A stretch of DNA of 64,000 nt from an uncultured Eubacteriales bacterium. GTDB lineage: Bacteria; Bacillota; Clostridia; Lachnospirales; Lachnospiraceae. This document shows positions 51,038-59,458 of this stretch, piece by piece. Where the stretch lies: contig CASFBK010000001.1 in the NCBI GenBank assembly GCA_949292785.1, positions 186,001 through 250,000 of the forward strand, written 5' to 3'. Each line of letters opens with the position of its first letter. The stretch's first letter is position 1. A program made the translations under genes and the position numbers. Under the pieces are notes generated by a model. The model searched no databases, had not been told where the DNA came from, and saw only the letters and a program-made list of their open reading frames with translations.

Positions 51038-51973
51038 TTACAACTTCCCCTTTAACAGTTTTTGGAAATATTCCGGAAGCGGCGCTTCCACCTCAACATA
51101 TGTTACGTTAGAGGGATGGACGAAACCAATCACCATGGCATGAAGCGTCTGCCCCTGCAGATGATAAGGATTCTTTCCACTTCCATAAAGGGTATCTCCC
51201 AGCAGTGGATGACCAATACTAGCCATATGAACACGAATCTGATGGGTTCGTCCCGTTTCCAATTCAAATTCCATATAGGTGTGGTTAGAAAAACGCTCCA
51301 GAACCCGGTAATGGGTAATTGCCGGCTTTCCGTTTTTCTCATTGATTGCCATTTTCTTGCGCTCTACCGGATGTCTTCCAATCGCACCCTCAATGGTGCC
51401 GGAATCCTGTTTTATAACGCCATTTACGATTCCACGGTAACGTCTGGTAACAGAATGTTCCTTAATCTGTTCTGCAATTTTTACATGAGCGTTGTCATTC
51501 TTACACACAATCAATGCCCCTGTGGTATCCATATCAATTCGGTGTACGATTCCCGGGCGGATAGCTCCGTTGATGCCGGAAAGGCTGTCACGACAATGAT
51601 ACATGACAGCATTTACTAAAGTTCCGCTGTAGTGCCCTGCGGAAGGGTGAACTACCATGCCCTTCGGTTTATTGACTACCAGAACATCGTCATCTTCATA
51701 TAAAATATCCAACGGAATATTCTCCGGTAAAATTTCGATTTCCTGTGCCTTGGGAATCGTAACGCTTACCGAATCCTCTGCACTCACCCGGTAGTTTGCT
51801 TTCTGCACCTTTTCGTTTACCAGTACCAGATTTTCCTTGATTAATTTTTGAAAAAAGGAGCGGGATTGATTTTCATAAATTAATGCCAGATATTTATCCA
51901 GCCGTTCTCCCTCCTGCTCCATGGTTACTTCAAATTCCTGACAAATTCCGTTATTCTGCTTCGTTTCCTGCAT
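51038..51973 (-). CDS. rluD: RluD-type 23S rRNA pseudouridine synthase
   Basis: 311 residues: S4 domain (about 15-75, GERLDKYLALIYENQSRS), DVLVVNKPKGMVVHPSAGH, catalytic VHRIDMDTTGALIVCKND (Asp near residue 140) and GRTHQIRVHMASIGHPLLGD. Close to B. subtilis YlyB, which also follows lspA. It overlaps lspA by 23 nt. A weaker alternative start is the ATG at 51922. Confidence 0.93.
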   Translation of the reverse strand: MQETKQNNGICQEFEVTMEQEGERLDKYLALIYENQSRSFFQKLIKENLVLVNEKVQKANYRVSAEDSVSVTIPKAQEIEILPENIPLDILYEDDDVLVVNKPKGMVVHPSAGHYSGTLVNAVMYHCRDSLSGINGAIRPGIVHRIDMDTTGALIVCKNDNAHVKIAEQIKEHSVTRRYRGIVNGVIKQDSGTIEGAIGRHPVERKKMAINEKNGKPAITHYRVLERFSNHTYMEFELETGRTHQIRVHMASIGHPLLGDTLYGSGKNPYHLQGQTLHAMVIGFVHPSNVTYVEVEAPLPEYFQKLLKGKL

Positions 51974-52487
51974 TTTTCTTCTTTTTGGAAGGCAATAATA
52001 CTTCCAAATCCTCTTCCTTATAATAAAATAGAAACAATATCAGTAAAGCGACCACACAGCAGCTTACATAGATATCTGCCACGTTAAAAATCGGAAAATC
52101 AATTAATTCAAAATAAAAGAAATCGACCACGTAATTCAGGCGAATTCGGTCAATGAGGTTACCGAAGGCTCCTGCCATGAGGAACATGATAATGATTCTT
52201 ATCCAGATATAACGCTTTTCCATAGGGCAATGCCAGTAAATATAAGTCATTACAGCTACCAAAAGCAATGTAATAATGATAAATACAACCTTTCCCCCCT
52301 GGAACATCCCAAAGGCAGCTCCCCGGTTCTCCAAATAATGGAGTTGAAATACATCTTTTATTAAAATAACAGAATTTCCATTCTTTAAATGTGTCGTTGC
52401 AAGATACTTTGTAAACTGATCTAAAAACAGCAGGAACACTGTTACAATCAATCCAAGGATGCAGCTTATTTTCTTATTTTTCGTCAT
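51951..52487 (-). CDS. lspA: Signal peptidase II (lipoprotein)
   Basis: 178 residues, four membrane segments. Aspartyl protease that cleaves prolipoproteins before the lipid-modified Cys. Catalytic Asp residues are in NLIDRIR and FNVADIYV, and ENRGAAFGMF is the conserved second block. Serves the many lipoproteins of this genome, several encoded in this window. AGGAGC precedes the ATG; aroB ends 1 nt upstream. Confidence 0.95.
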   Translation of the reverse strand: MTKNKKISCILGLIVTVFLLFLDQFTKYLATTHLKNGNSVILIKDVFQLHYLENRGAAFGMFQGGKVVFIIITLLLVAVMTYIYWHCPMEKRYIWIRIIIMFLMAGAFGNLIDRIRLNYVVDFFYFELIDFPIFNVADIYVSCCVVALLILFLFYYKEEDLEVLLPSKKKKNAGNEAE

Positions 52488-52488
52488 A

Positions 52489-53586
52489 TTAGGCTCCTGT
52501 CACATAGGAAATTCCGGAAAGAAGCTCTTCATCGGTCAGTTCTTTGGTAATAACGGCGTTTCCTATTTCTTTTAATACAATAAATTTTACTTTCCCGGAT
52601 TCCATCTTCTTATCCAGCTTGGTGGCTGCAAGAATTTCCTCCGGAGTATGGGAGAATTCCGGAATACGAACCGGAAGCCCATAGCTTTGAATGGTTGCTT
52701 CTATCATTTCTAACTGCTCTTTGGTAATGTATCCCAGTTTCATGGAGATATATCCTGCACCGGCCATTCCAACTGCCACACATTCACCATGGTACATGGA
52801 GAATCCGGAAAGCTTTTCGATGGCATGTCCAAGCGTATGTCCGAAGTTCAGCAATGCACGTTCGCCCTGCTCCTTGGGGTCGTTTTCTACCACGTTACGC
52901 TTAATCTCACAGCTTCCATAGACCAGTTCTTCTAAGGCTGCCATATCAAGCGCTTTGATACGGTCACTATTTTCCTCTAAGTAGGAAAAATAGGCAGTGT
53001 CCTTAATCAGTCCATGCTTTATGATTTCTCCCATACCGGAGGAAATCTGACGCTTCGGTAATGTCTTTAAAGCGGAAAGATTCATATATACCAGTTTCGG
53101 CATATAGAACGCACCCACCATATTTTTATACTGCATAAAATCTACTCCGGTCTTACCGCCGATGCTGCTGTCTACCTGTGCCAGCAGTGTGGTTGGAACC
53201 TGTACAAAATCAATGCCGCGAAGATAGGTTGCCGCAGTAAATCCGGTCAAATCTCCTACGACACCGCCGCCTAAAGCAACTAGCAGGTCTTTCCGGTCAA
53301 AGGAATTTAAGATCAAATGTTCATATACTTTTCCCACGGTATCGGTGTTTTTGCTGGCTTCTCCTGCGTCAAACACATAAGAAACACATTTGGCAGATAT
53401 GGGTTCCAATAATTGGGTTATTTCTTTTAAATACAGTTTCCCAACGTTAGAATCGGTTACGATACATATTTTTCGATTCTCGAATCCCAGCTCCTTCAGT
53501 TTTTCCGGTAATTTACCAAAATCCTGCTGAAGCTCAATATCATAACAGGGTTTTTCTTCATAATTTACAGTAATTTTTCTTCCCAT
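52489..53586 (-). CDS. aroB: 3-dehydroquinate synthase
   Basis: Second step of the shikimate pathway, 365 residues. NAD-binding GGGVVGDLTGF (about 105) and zinc ligands in HGLIKD, LLNFGHTLGHA and YHGECVAVGM. Full length. Its position inside a lipoprotein/division cluster, without other aro genes, is unusual. GAGGAG precedes the ATG. Confidence 0.96.
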   Translation of the reverse strand: MGRKITVNYEEKPCYDIELQQDFGKLPEKLKELGFENRKICIVTDSNVGKLYLKEITQLLEPISAKCVSYVFDAGEASKNTDTVGKVYEHLILNSFDRKDLLVALGGGVVGDLTGFTAATYLRGIDFVQVPTTLLAQVDSSIGGKTGVDFMQYKNMVGAFYMPKLVYMNLSALKTLPKRQISSGMGEIIKHGLIKDTAYFSYLEENSDRIKALDMAALEELVYGSCEIKRNVVENDPKEQGERALLNFGHTLGHAIEKLSGFSMYHGECVAVGMAGAGYISMKLGYITKEQLEMIEATIQSYGLPVRIPEFSHTPEEILAATKLDKKMESGKVKFIVLKEIGNAVITKELTDEELLSGISYVTGA

Positions 53587-53601
53587 GACATCTCCTCTAC
53601 T

Positions 53602-54354
53602 TTAAATATATTTTTCGTATTGTATTTTCAAACGTCCCTTTCGTGTTTCTCCGGAGGCTCCCTGAAAGAGGAAACGTCCGACTGAACGAACAGAAATCAC
53701 CTCACCGGCTTTGCACTCGTAGGTGGTATTTAAGATTTCCCGGCTATTCACAAAAACCTTGCTGCCACGTATCCATTCGTTTGCCTGAGAACGTGATATT
53801 TTACAGATACAGGCAATTACACTGTCCAAACGATTCGAGGTTATAATCCCTTCTAACGCTTCCGTTTTGGGCACAATATGGACCTCTGAGGCGGCTGTCT
53901 TTTCTAACTGAACAGAGGTATGCTTGATTCGTGTCAGTTCTTCCTGAATATAATCTGCGATTTTTTCCTGACAAAACACATAGATGACATTGTCCTCCAC
54001 CAGAATATCCCCTAACATACTGCGTTCAATGCCAAGGTTCATAAGACTTCCCAGTACATCCCGATGAGTCAGCTCGTCTGCGAACTTTCGGTTCAATGGG
54101 GTTATTTTCAAACATGAAATCGGATAATCCCAGGTATAACAAAGAGCATCAGGAAGAAATGCAATCATCTGACGCTCACTGTTCTTAAAACCACCAGACA
54201 TTTCAAAACCACAATACAGCTCTGAAATGCTGTTCTTAAAAATATTCTGTTCGTTTAAATTCAGAAAATCGCTGAATAAAACAATATCCTTTTGTTGTGC
54301 CTGTCTGGACAAATCAATAAAACGTTTGGATAATAAAGTCTCGTCCCTGGTCAT
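53602..54354 (-). CDS. ylmH: YlmH family RNA-binding protein
   Basis: 250 residues. C-terminal S4 domain (about 175-240) with LDSVIACICKISRSQANEWI and SKVFVNSREI; the N-terminal domain is of the YlmH type. Studied homologues bind stalled 50S-peptidyl-tRNA complexes or affect division. Follows sepF closely, as in B. subtilis ylmE-sepF-ylmG-ylmH-divIVA; ylmG and divIVA are absent here. Confidence 0.9.
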   Translation of the reverse strand: MTRDETLLSKRFIDLSRQAQQKDIVLFSDFLNLNEQNIFKNSISELYCGFEMSGGFKNSERQMIAFLPDALCYTWDYPISCLKITPLNRKFADELTHRDVLGSLMNLGIERSMLGDILVEDNVIYVFCQEKIADYIQEELTRIKHTSVQLEKTAASEVHIVPKTEALEGIITSNRLDSVIACICKISRSQANEWIRGSKVFVNSREILNTTYECKAGEVISVRSVGRFLFQGASGETRKGRLKIQYEKYI

Positions 54355-54365
54355 GTTCGTATTCC

Positions 54366-54890
54366 TTAAAAATCTGTCTGAATAGGCGGCACATCAAATG
54401 CATCCATAATATTTGCAAAGTCTCCGGAAATATCTACATTCGGAGGTGTTATTATGAATATGTAATTGGAAATCTTCTGTAAATTACCGCTGATTGCAAA
54501 GCAGGAGCCGGAGGTAAAATCAATAATACGCTGCGCGATTTCTACATCCAGACCTTCTACATTCAGCACTACGGTTCTGTTGAGTAATAATGTTTCTGTA
54601 ATCTCTCTTGCATCCTCTACTGAGGTCGGTTTAATTACACATACTTCCATACCTGTTCCCTGCCTTTTGGATGACCGCATCGGTGTAACCTTTGGAGTCG
54701 TTTTCACCGGTTTTGGTTTCTTCTCTTCATATTCAAAATCATCTTCCGGCTCTTTTTCTTTTAAAAAGCCCTTCTTCTTTGGTGCTTCTTCTTCGTAATC
54801 GTCATCGTCATAATAATCTTCGTTATAGAAATCATCGTCATCATCCGGATTCAATCTCATAACATTTAAAAATTTATCAAGCATTCCCAT
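54366..54890 (-). CDS. sepF: Cell division protein SepF
   Basis: 174 residues. N-terminal membrane-targeting helix MGMLDKFLNVMRL, a long acidic/Tyr linker, a Lys/Pro stretch, and the C-terminal SepF core (about 95-174) with VNVEGLDVEIAQRIIDFTSG and NISGNLQ-like SGNLQKISNYIFI. It anchors FtsZ to the membrane. Start 54890 is set by AAGGAG 7 nt before and by the known amphipathic N terminus; an earlier frame opening at 54956 has no RBS. Confidence 0.95.
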   Translation of the reverse strand: MGMLDKFLNVMRLNPDDDDDFYNEDYYDDDDYEEEAPKKKGFLKEKEPEDDFEYEEKKPKPVKTTPKVTPMRSSKRQGTGMEVCVIKPTSVEDAREITETLLLNRTVVLNVEGLDVEIAQRIIDFTSGSCFAISGNLQKISNYIFIITPPNVDISGDFANIMDAFDVPPIQTDF

Positions 54891-54989
54891 GATAATTCTC
54901 CTTGTTACCTTTTCGTACTTTATACCATAATTTCCTCGCAATATACTATGGCACATATGCCCATTCGGGCGGCATAATATCTGACGATA

Positions 54990-55679
54990 TTATACGTAAT
55001 TTCTTTCGCCAAAAATCCCCGTTCCAACACGTACCATGGTAGCGCCTTCTTCTATGGCGACCATGTAGTCTCCTGTCATTCCCATAGACAGTACACCCAT
55101 AGATACATTATCAATGTTTTTCTGCATTATGTCAACAGATAATTCTTTTATTTGTTTAAAATATTTCCGATTGTCCTCTGCATTCTCTACGAAAGGGGCA
55201 ATGGTCATAAGTCCTTTGACGTGAATGTGAGGAAGCTTGGAAATCTCTTCCACTAAAGTTATTGCTTCGTCTCTGCCGGTTCCAAACTTACTTTCCTCCT
55301 GGGCAATATTTACTTCCACCAGGATATTTACTTCTACCTGCTTTTTTTCTGCCTGAGAACTAATTTCCTCTGCAAGCCGCAGGGAATCTACAGAATGAAT
55401 AAGCGAAACCTTGTCTACAATGTATTTTACCTTATTTCGCTGAAGGTGTCCAATCATATGCCAACGGATATCCTCCGGTAATACCGGATACTTGTCCATG
55501 ATTTCCTGCACCTTGTTTTCACCGAAATCCCGACTTCCAGCGTCATATGCTTCCTGTAACATTGGAACCGGTTTTGTTTTGCTGACAGCAATTAAAGTCA
55601 CTTCCGACACATCTCTTCCGGATTTTTCACATGCTTTTCTTATATTTCCTCTTACCTGTTCTAAATTTTCCTTTACCAT
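54990..55679 (-). CDS. YggS-family PLP homeostasis protein
   Basis: 229 residues, single-domain PLP-binding barrel. PLP Lys in LIAVSKTKPV, then DFGENKVQE and WHMIGHLQRNK, and the late SMGMTGDYMVAIEEGATMVRVG. Buffer of pyridoxal phosphate rather than an enzyme in known cases. ATG 55679 has AAGGAGG upstream; the ATG at 55703 would contain that RBS. ylmE of B. subtilis is the equivalent neighbour of sepF. Confidence 0.94.
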   Translation of the reverse strand: MVKENLEQVRGNIRKACEKSGRDVSEVTLIAVSKTKPVPMLQEAYDAGSRDFGENKVQEIMDKYPVLPEDIRWHMIGHLQRNKVKYIVDKVSLIHSVDSLRLAEEISSQAEKKQVEVNILVEVNIAQEESKFGTGRDEAITLVEEISKLPHIHVKGLMTIAPFVENAEDNRKYFKQIKELSVDIMQKNIDNVSMGVLSMGMTGDYMVAIEEGATMVRVGTGIFGERNYV

Positions 55680-55692
55680 TTTGTCATCCTCC

Positions 55693-57090
55693 TTATTGCA
55701 CAATCTGATTTTCTTTTATGGCAGAGGCATCTAATGCTATATGGTCATAAAGGGAAAGACCATAACTTGTCCCTGTGTTTACAATGGTATATTCTTCATT
55801 TTGAAATAATATCTCTACCTTTCGGAATATGGCATATCCTCTATTGATGTTATAAACGCCCTGAAGAGATGCGGTCTGCTCTAAGGTCATTGTTTCACCA
55901 GAATCCGGTTTGTTAATGATATCGCCCTTTTCTAAGTCGCTTCCATCAATGTAATAGGAATCCTCTGTTTCCTGAAATACAGTAACATCGGTAAATTCCA
56001 TGGTTGTTTTTCCATCTTTGGACGTACTTTGACGCAAAACGCCGTTTCCATCGGAATCACCGCCTTTTGTTACATAATCCTTTGGTACAACGAAAAAGGA
56101 CTTCTCCGTCAGGGCAGTATTTGGAATCTTAAGTCCGCTGGTATCAGACACCAATAGTTTTACTTCCAGATAACGGTCCGAAGCAAAACGAATCATGGAA
56201 TTTTGAAAACTTAAGTCCAGATAATAAGAACCGTCACGATTTATCACTTTAGAGCTTCCCCAGGCAGTAGAACCATCCTTTTGAAATTCCACCTTTATAT
56301 TGCTTTCTTCTGCCAAATCCACTGCCAGACTTTCATCGATAGGAAGCACCAAATCCCATGTTTCGCCGGTAATCAGCTTATATACCGCTTCTCCGGCATT
56401 GACCTTGTCTTTTGCCTGGAGATTGTTCTTTACATGCTTGGACTGGTCAAAGCTGTCCTCCGTAAAAGTGTCGACCGTGGTCTCCTCTAAGCCATCTGTA
56501 TTATATACCACTATTCCGTCTTGCGGTGCAAGATAGGAATGAAAAGTAGCCTCGTTTCCGCTATATCCATCTAAACTGGAAAGGTTACTGGCGCTAAGGG
56601 CTTCCATCAGAGCGGCTTCCATATCATATTTAAAGCTATACACCTGGTAAAAATTCACATCGGAATAACTCAGTACATATTCAGAGGCAGTTTTCTCTAA
56701 CTCCTGATAGGATTCTTTTTTTTCAAAAAGCTGTCCTTCGTTTGCCTCTAACACCTGATTATAAAAATCGCCGGTTTCATCAATCGAATACAAATATGTA
56801 TTCACGCCTACTTTGGTAGCATCCTTGTTATAATAGTTAATGTATCCGCTGCTTTCTGCAAGAAATACAGTTTCCTCCCGCAAGGCAAGACCGGTAAAGG
56901 TGTTATTCTGAGCAATCGTTCCCTGTGATACCTCATATACTGCTACCTGTTTTGTGGTAAAATACTGGAAAATATTATAAAGCATATAAATAAAAATAAT
57001 CAAAAATACGATTACTCCGATATTCAGATGTGAGCCTTTATGGAATTTTACAATTTTTTTGTTTTTTTTATTTGTCACAGAAGTTTCCAT
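55693..57090 (-). CDS. HlyD-like membrane-anchored adaptor protein, no cognate transporter nearby
   Basis: 465 residues with one N-terminal membrane segment (about 24-46, GVIVFLIIFIYMLYNIFQY) and an extracytoplasmic part with HlyD/membrane-fusion features: paired lipoyl-like halves (FLAESSGYINYYNKDATKVG and LAPQDGIVVYN ... KDKVNAGEAVY), a long helical interval and a final beta region. It lacks a lipobox. It heads the yggS-sepF-ylmH-aroB-lspA-rluD run and its stop lies just before the yggS start (the longer yggS frame overlaps it). No ABC or RND partner is present, so a role in the division envelope is possible. Start site is uncertain, with only a weak AAGG before the ATG. Confidence 0.82.
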   Translation of the reverse strand: METSVTNKKNKKIVKFHKGSHLNIGVIVFLIIFIYMLYNIFQYFTTKQVAVYEVSQGTIAQNNTFTGLALREETVFLAESSGYINYYNKDATKVGVNTYLYSIDETGDFYNQVLEANEGQLFEKKESYQELEKTASEYVLSYSDVNFYQVYSFKYDMEAALMEALSASNLSSLDGYSGNEATFHSYLAPQDGIVVYNTDGLEETTVDTFTEDSFDQSKHVKNNLQAKDKVNAGEAVYKLITGETWDLVLPIDESLAVDLAEESNIKVEFQKDGSTAWGSSKVINRDGSYYLDLSFQNSMIRFASDRYLEVKLLVSDTSGLKIPNTALTEKSFFVVPKDYVTKGGDSDGNGVLRQSTSKDGKTTMEFTDVTVFQETEDSYYIDGSDLEKGDIINKPDSGETMTLEQTASLQGVYNINRGYAIFRKVEILFQNEEYTIVNTGTSYGLSLYDHIALDASAIKENQIVQ

Positions 57091-57216
57091 CCTTATTTTT
57101 ACTCATATATTTTTTATTTTAACATTTTAAAACTGCAAACTCAATACTGGTATGAATTTCCAACATGTTTTTTTGCAGAGTGGTAATACTAGATTCATGT
57201 AAAAGGAGGAATGCAT

Positions 57217-57429
57217 ATGAATACGAGAGGTTTAGATTATACGTTATTGACCATTGTAATCATTGGTGCCATCAACTGGGGCTTAATTGGTTTATTCCGT
57301 TTTGATCTGGTCGCATTTTTATTTGGCAACATGAGCTGGCTCAGCCGTATTATTTACGGAATTGTTGGAATCAGCGGATTATATCTCTGCAGTGCTTTTG
57401 GACGCATCCGTTCCATGAACGAGGCCTGA
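57217..57429 (+). CDS. DUF378 family small membrane protein
   Basis: 70 residues, two membrane segments, with LLTIVIIGAINWGLIGLF and IIYGIVGISGLYLC, typical of the DUF378 family of unknown function. AAGGAGG (57203-57209) is 7 nt before the ATG at 57217 and only 1 nt before the one at 57211, which decides the start. Single gene between divergent HlyD-like and convergent P-loop genes. Confidence 0.9.
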   Translation: MNTRGLDYTLLTIVIIGAINWGLIGLFRFDLVAFLFGNMSWLSRIIYGIVGISGLYLCSAFGRIRSMNEA

Positions 57430-57452
57430 AAGAACAACTTGTATTGACAGCT

Positions 57453-57486
57453 AAAAAGGGGTTATTGCCTGGCAACAACCCCTTTA
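57453..57486. terminator. Bidirectional terminator
   Basis: AAAGGGGTT (about 57456-57464) pairs with AACCCCTTT (57476-57484), stem near the loop TTGCCTGGCAA. On the minus strand a T run follows (from the A run at 57453), serving the P-loop gene; the plus side has fewer T and serves DUF378. Confidence 0.8.
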
Positions 57487-57497
57487 TCGTCTGTAAC

Positions 57498-57917
57498 TTA
57501 CAATGAAACAATAATTTTACTTTTTACATATTCCGGTAAATCTGCTTTATTTTTTGAAACGCTCAGTACAAAGTTTACATGAAACATTTCGCCGATTTCC
57601 TGAAGCTTTGTGACTGTGCGGCATATATCATCATCATTCACAGCTCCAACGGTAAGAAAACTGTCCAGGAACATTTCTTCCAAATCACGATCCTGAGAAA
57701 TAATTCCACATATAAATCCAACAAATTCATCGCAATTTGTTATCAGGTAATCAGAAACATTAATCAATCGAACTTTATTACTCAGTTCGTACATATGCTT
57801 GGAACTTTTATCCAGGTACACGATATTTCCATTCAATGATTCTACGTCCTGATTTACTTTGTCTAACAGATATTTTGTCTTTCCTTTTCCTTTTTCGCCA
57901 GCTATAATTTGTACCAT
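57498..57917 (-). CDS. Small P-loop ATPase of unknown function
   Basis: 139 residues. N-terminal Walker A AGEKGKGKTKYLLDK (Gly-x-x-Gly-x-Gly-Lys-Thr), then IVYLDKSSKHMYEL; LDSFLTVGAVNDDD may be a Walker B-like strand; FVLSVS follows. No membrane segment. Some databases call such proteins twitching motility PilT-like, but length and the absence of PilT motifs do not support it. RBS AGGAGGAG. Upstream is an unusually long leader. Confidence 0.75.
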   Translation of the reverse strand: MVQIIAGEKGKGKTKYLLDKVNQDVESLNGNIVYLDKSSKHMYELSNKVRLINVSDYLITNCDEFVGFICGIISQDRDLEEMFLDSFLTVGAVNDDDICRTVTKLQEIGEMFHVNFVLSVSKNKADLPEYVKSKIIVSL

Positions 57918-58083
57918 GAAAATCTCCTCCTAATCTTGTTCTATTATGAATCTTCAATTCATAATCAAACTTCGCCGCTCATCGAACATGCAAGCACATT
58001 CTTCTGGCGTTCACTTGTTTAATTTGTATAGGAACAGTTCTAATTTATGTGTACATTATAGTATATATTCACAGAAAATTCAA
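57918..58083 (-). promoter_or_regulatory. Promoter and long leader of the P-loop ATPase gene
   Basis: Minus-strand TTGAAT (58078-58083), 17-nt spacer, TATAAT (58055-58060). The leader of about 130 nt contains a perfect 9-bp hairpin ATTATGAAT/ATTCATAAT (57943-57951 and 57957-57965, 5-nt loop) that sits 14 nt before the RBS, and a longer imperfect pairing GAAC...GTTC. It may control translation. I do not recognise a riboswitch class. Confidence 0.5.
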
Positions 58084-58086
58084 CTG

Positions 58087-59079
58087 CTATTTCAGGATTT
58101 CTCCTAACAATTCAGTCATTTCATGATAAAGATTATCACGACTATCTGCTTTAAAAACAATAGAAATGTAAGGGATTTCATCTCCATTTTTGCTGTAAAG
58201 AACCAGACAATAACCTGCGTCATTTGTGGTTCCTGTTTTTCCGCCGATTACGTTAATACCCTCCGGTGCAGTTTCCTCTCCCTTTAGATATTTATTGGTA
58301 GTGCTCCAATCCTTTGTGATTGGTTCTCCTGCAGAATTTATAAAATTTGCCGTATAGTTCTGAGTAGTGATGAGCTGCAGAAAACGTTCATCCTGTACTG
58401 CTGTATTAAAAATTAAATACATATCATAAACGGTAGTATAGTGCTCCTCACTGTGGAGTCCATTTGCGTTGACAAAATGGGAATTCGTTGCCCCTAGCGC
58501 CTGTGCTTCCTGATTCATCAGATTCGCAAATTCCTCCGTGCTTCCGGAAATCATATCTGCAATCACATTTGCGGCATCATTTCCACTGCAAAGCATAAGA
58601 CCGTACAATAATTCCTGTAACGATATCGTGTCACCGACCGATAGTCCACAGGTGGTAGAACCGGACTCTAACTGCAGCTCCGCTTCTGTCACTGTTGCGG
58701 TTGCTGCAAGATCACCATATTTCAAAGCAACATATGCGGTTAAAATCTTCGTTGTGCTTGCAGGATAAAGTCTTTCATGAATATTTTTAGCAAACTTTAC
58801 CTCATGATTGGCAGTATCAAACAATCCGGCTGCTTCTGAAAGACTTTCCGTAACGCCTTCTGTCAGCAGGTTGTCTGTACCTGCTACACACAGATTATCT
58901 GCAAAGTAAGAAACATTATGCTCCGAAACAGAAGCATCCATGCCATATGCACTGGTGGTATCATAAATCTGATAGGCATTATCTAATACGGTCTTTTCCC
59001 CGCATCCGGTCAACAGAAAGGAAGAAGCCAGCAGGATGCCTGCAATGTATGTTCTCATTCTTTTATTTATACATTTCAC
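58087..59079 (-). CDS. Lipoprotein D-alanyl-D-alanine carboxypeptidase (PBP5-like)
   Basis: 330 residues. Lipobox LLTGC near residue 26, then penicillin-binding serine peptidase motifs SxxK in PASTTKIL, SxN in CSGNDAAN and KTG in GGKTGTT. Trims pentapeptide stems of peptidoglycan. The usual C-terminal amphipathic anchor domain of PBP5 is absent; the lipid anchor replaces it. Its start overlaps mgsA by 17 nt; ATG 59058 is an alternative start. Last gene of the elongation/Min operon. Confidence 0.9.
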   Translation of the reverse strand: MKCINKRMRTYIAGILLASSFLLTGCGEKTVLDNAYQIYDTTSAYGMDASVSEHNVSYFADNLCVAGTDNLLTEGVTESLSEAAGLFDTANHEVKFAKNIHERLYPASTTKILTAYVALKYGDLAATATVTEAELQLESGSTTCGLSVGDTISLQELLYGLMLCSGNDAANVIADMISGSTEEFANLMNQEAQALGATNSHFVNANGLHSEEHYTTVYDMYLIFNTAVQDERFLQLITTQNYTANFINSAGEPITKDWSTTNKYLKGEETAPEGINVIGGKTGTTNDAGYCLVLYSKNGDEIPYISIVFKADSRDNLYHEMTELLGEILK

Positions 59080-59458
59080 GCCACTCTAAATCTCCTCTGT
59101 CTAATGACTTAATCAATAATTCTGCCGTTGCCAGATTGGTAGCAAGCGGAATATTGTGAATATCGCATAAGCGAACCACATCGTTTACACTCGGTTCATG
59201 GGATTTTGGTGTCAAAGGATCACGCAAAAAGATGACAAGGTCAATCTGGTTGTGCTCGATTTGGGCACCCAGCTGTTCTGCTCCTCCCAAATGTCCTGCC
59301 AGGTACTTGTGAATCGAAAGGTTGGTCACTTCCTCAATCAAACGTCCTGTTGTTCCGGTTGCAAATAAATCATTTTTACATAAGATGCCGCGGTAGGCGA
59401 TACAAAAATTCTGCATTAACTTTTTCTTGGAATCATGTGCAATTAATCCAATGTTCAT
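59063..59458 (-). CDS. mgsA: Methylglyoxal synthase
   Basis: 131 residues. Converts dihydroxyacetone phosphate to methylglyoxal, a glycolytic bypass. Motifs: ALIAHDSKK-like LIAHDSKKKL, ATGTTGRLI, SGPLGGD replaced by GHLGGAEQLG, and VIFLRDPLTPKSHEPSVNDVVRLC in parts; catalytic Asp in FLRDPL. GGGG before the ATG; begins 1 nt before the rodA stop. In many Clostridia it sits in this same operon. Confidence 0.95.
   Translation of the reverse strand: MNIGLIAHDSKKKLMQNFCIAYRGILCKNDLFATGTTGRLIEEVTNLSIHKYLAGHLGGAEQLGAQIEHNQIDLVIFLRDPLTPKSHEPSVNDVVRLCDIHNIPLATNLATAELLIKSLDRGDLEWREMYK

Noticed and set aside
57498-57917. PilT-type twitching motility ATPase
   Set aside because: Only the Walker A is shared; at 139 residues it lacks the Asp box, Walker B and His box of PilT.
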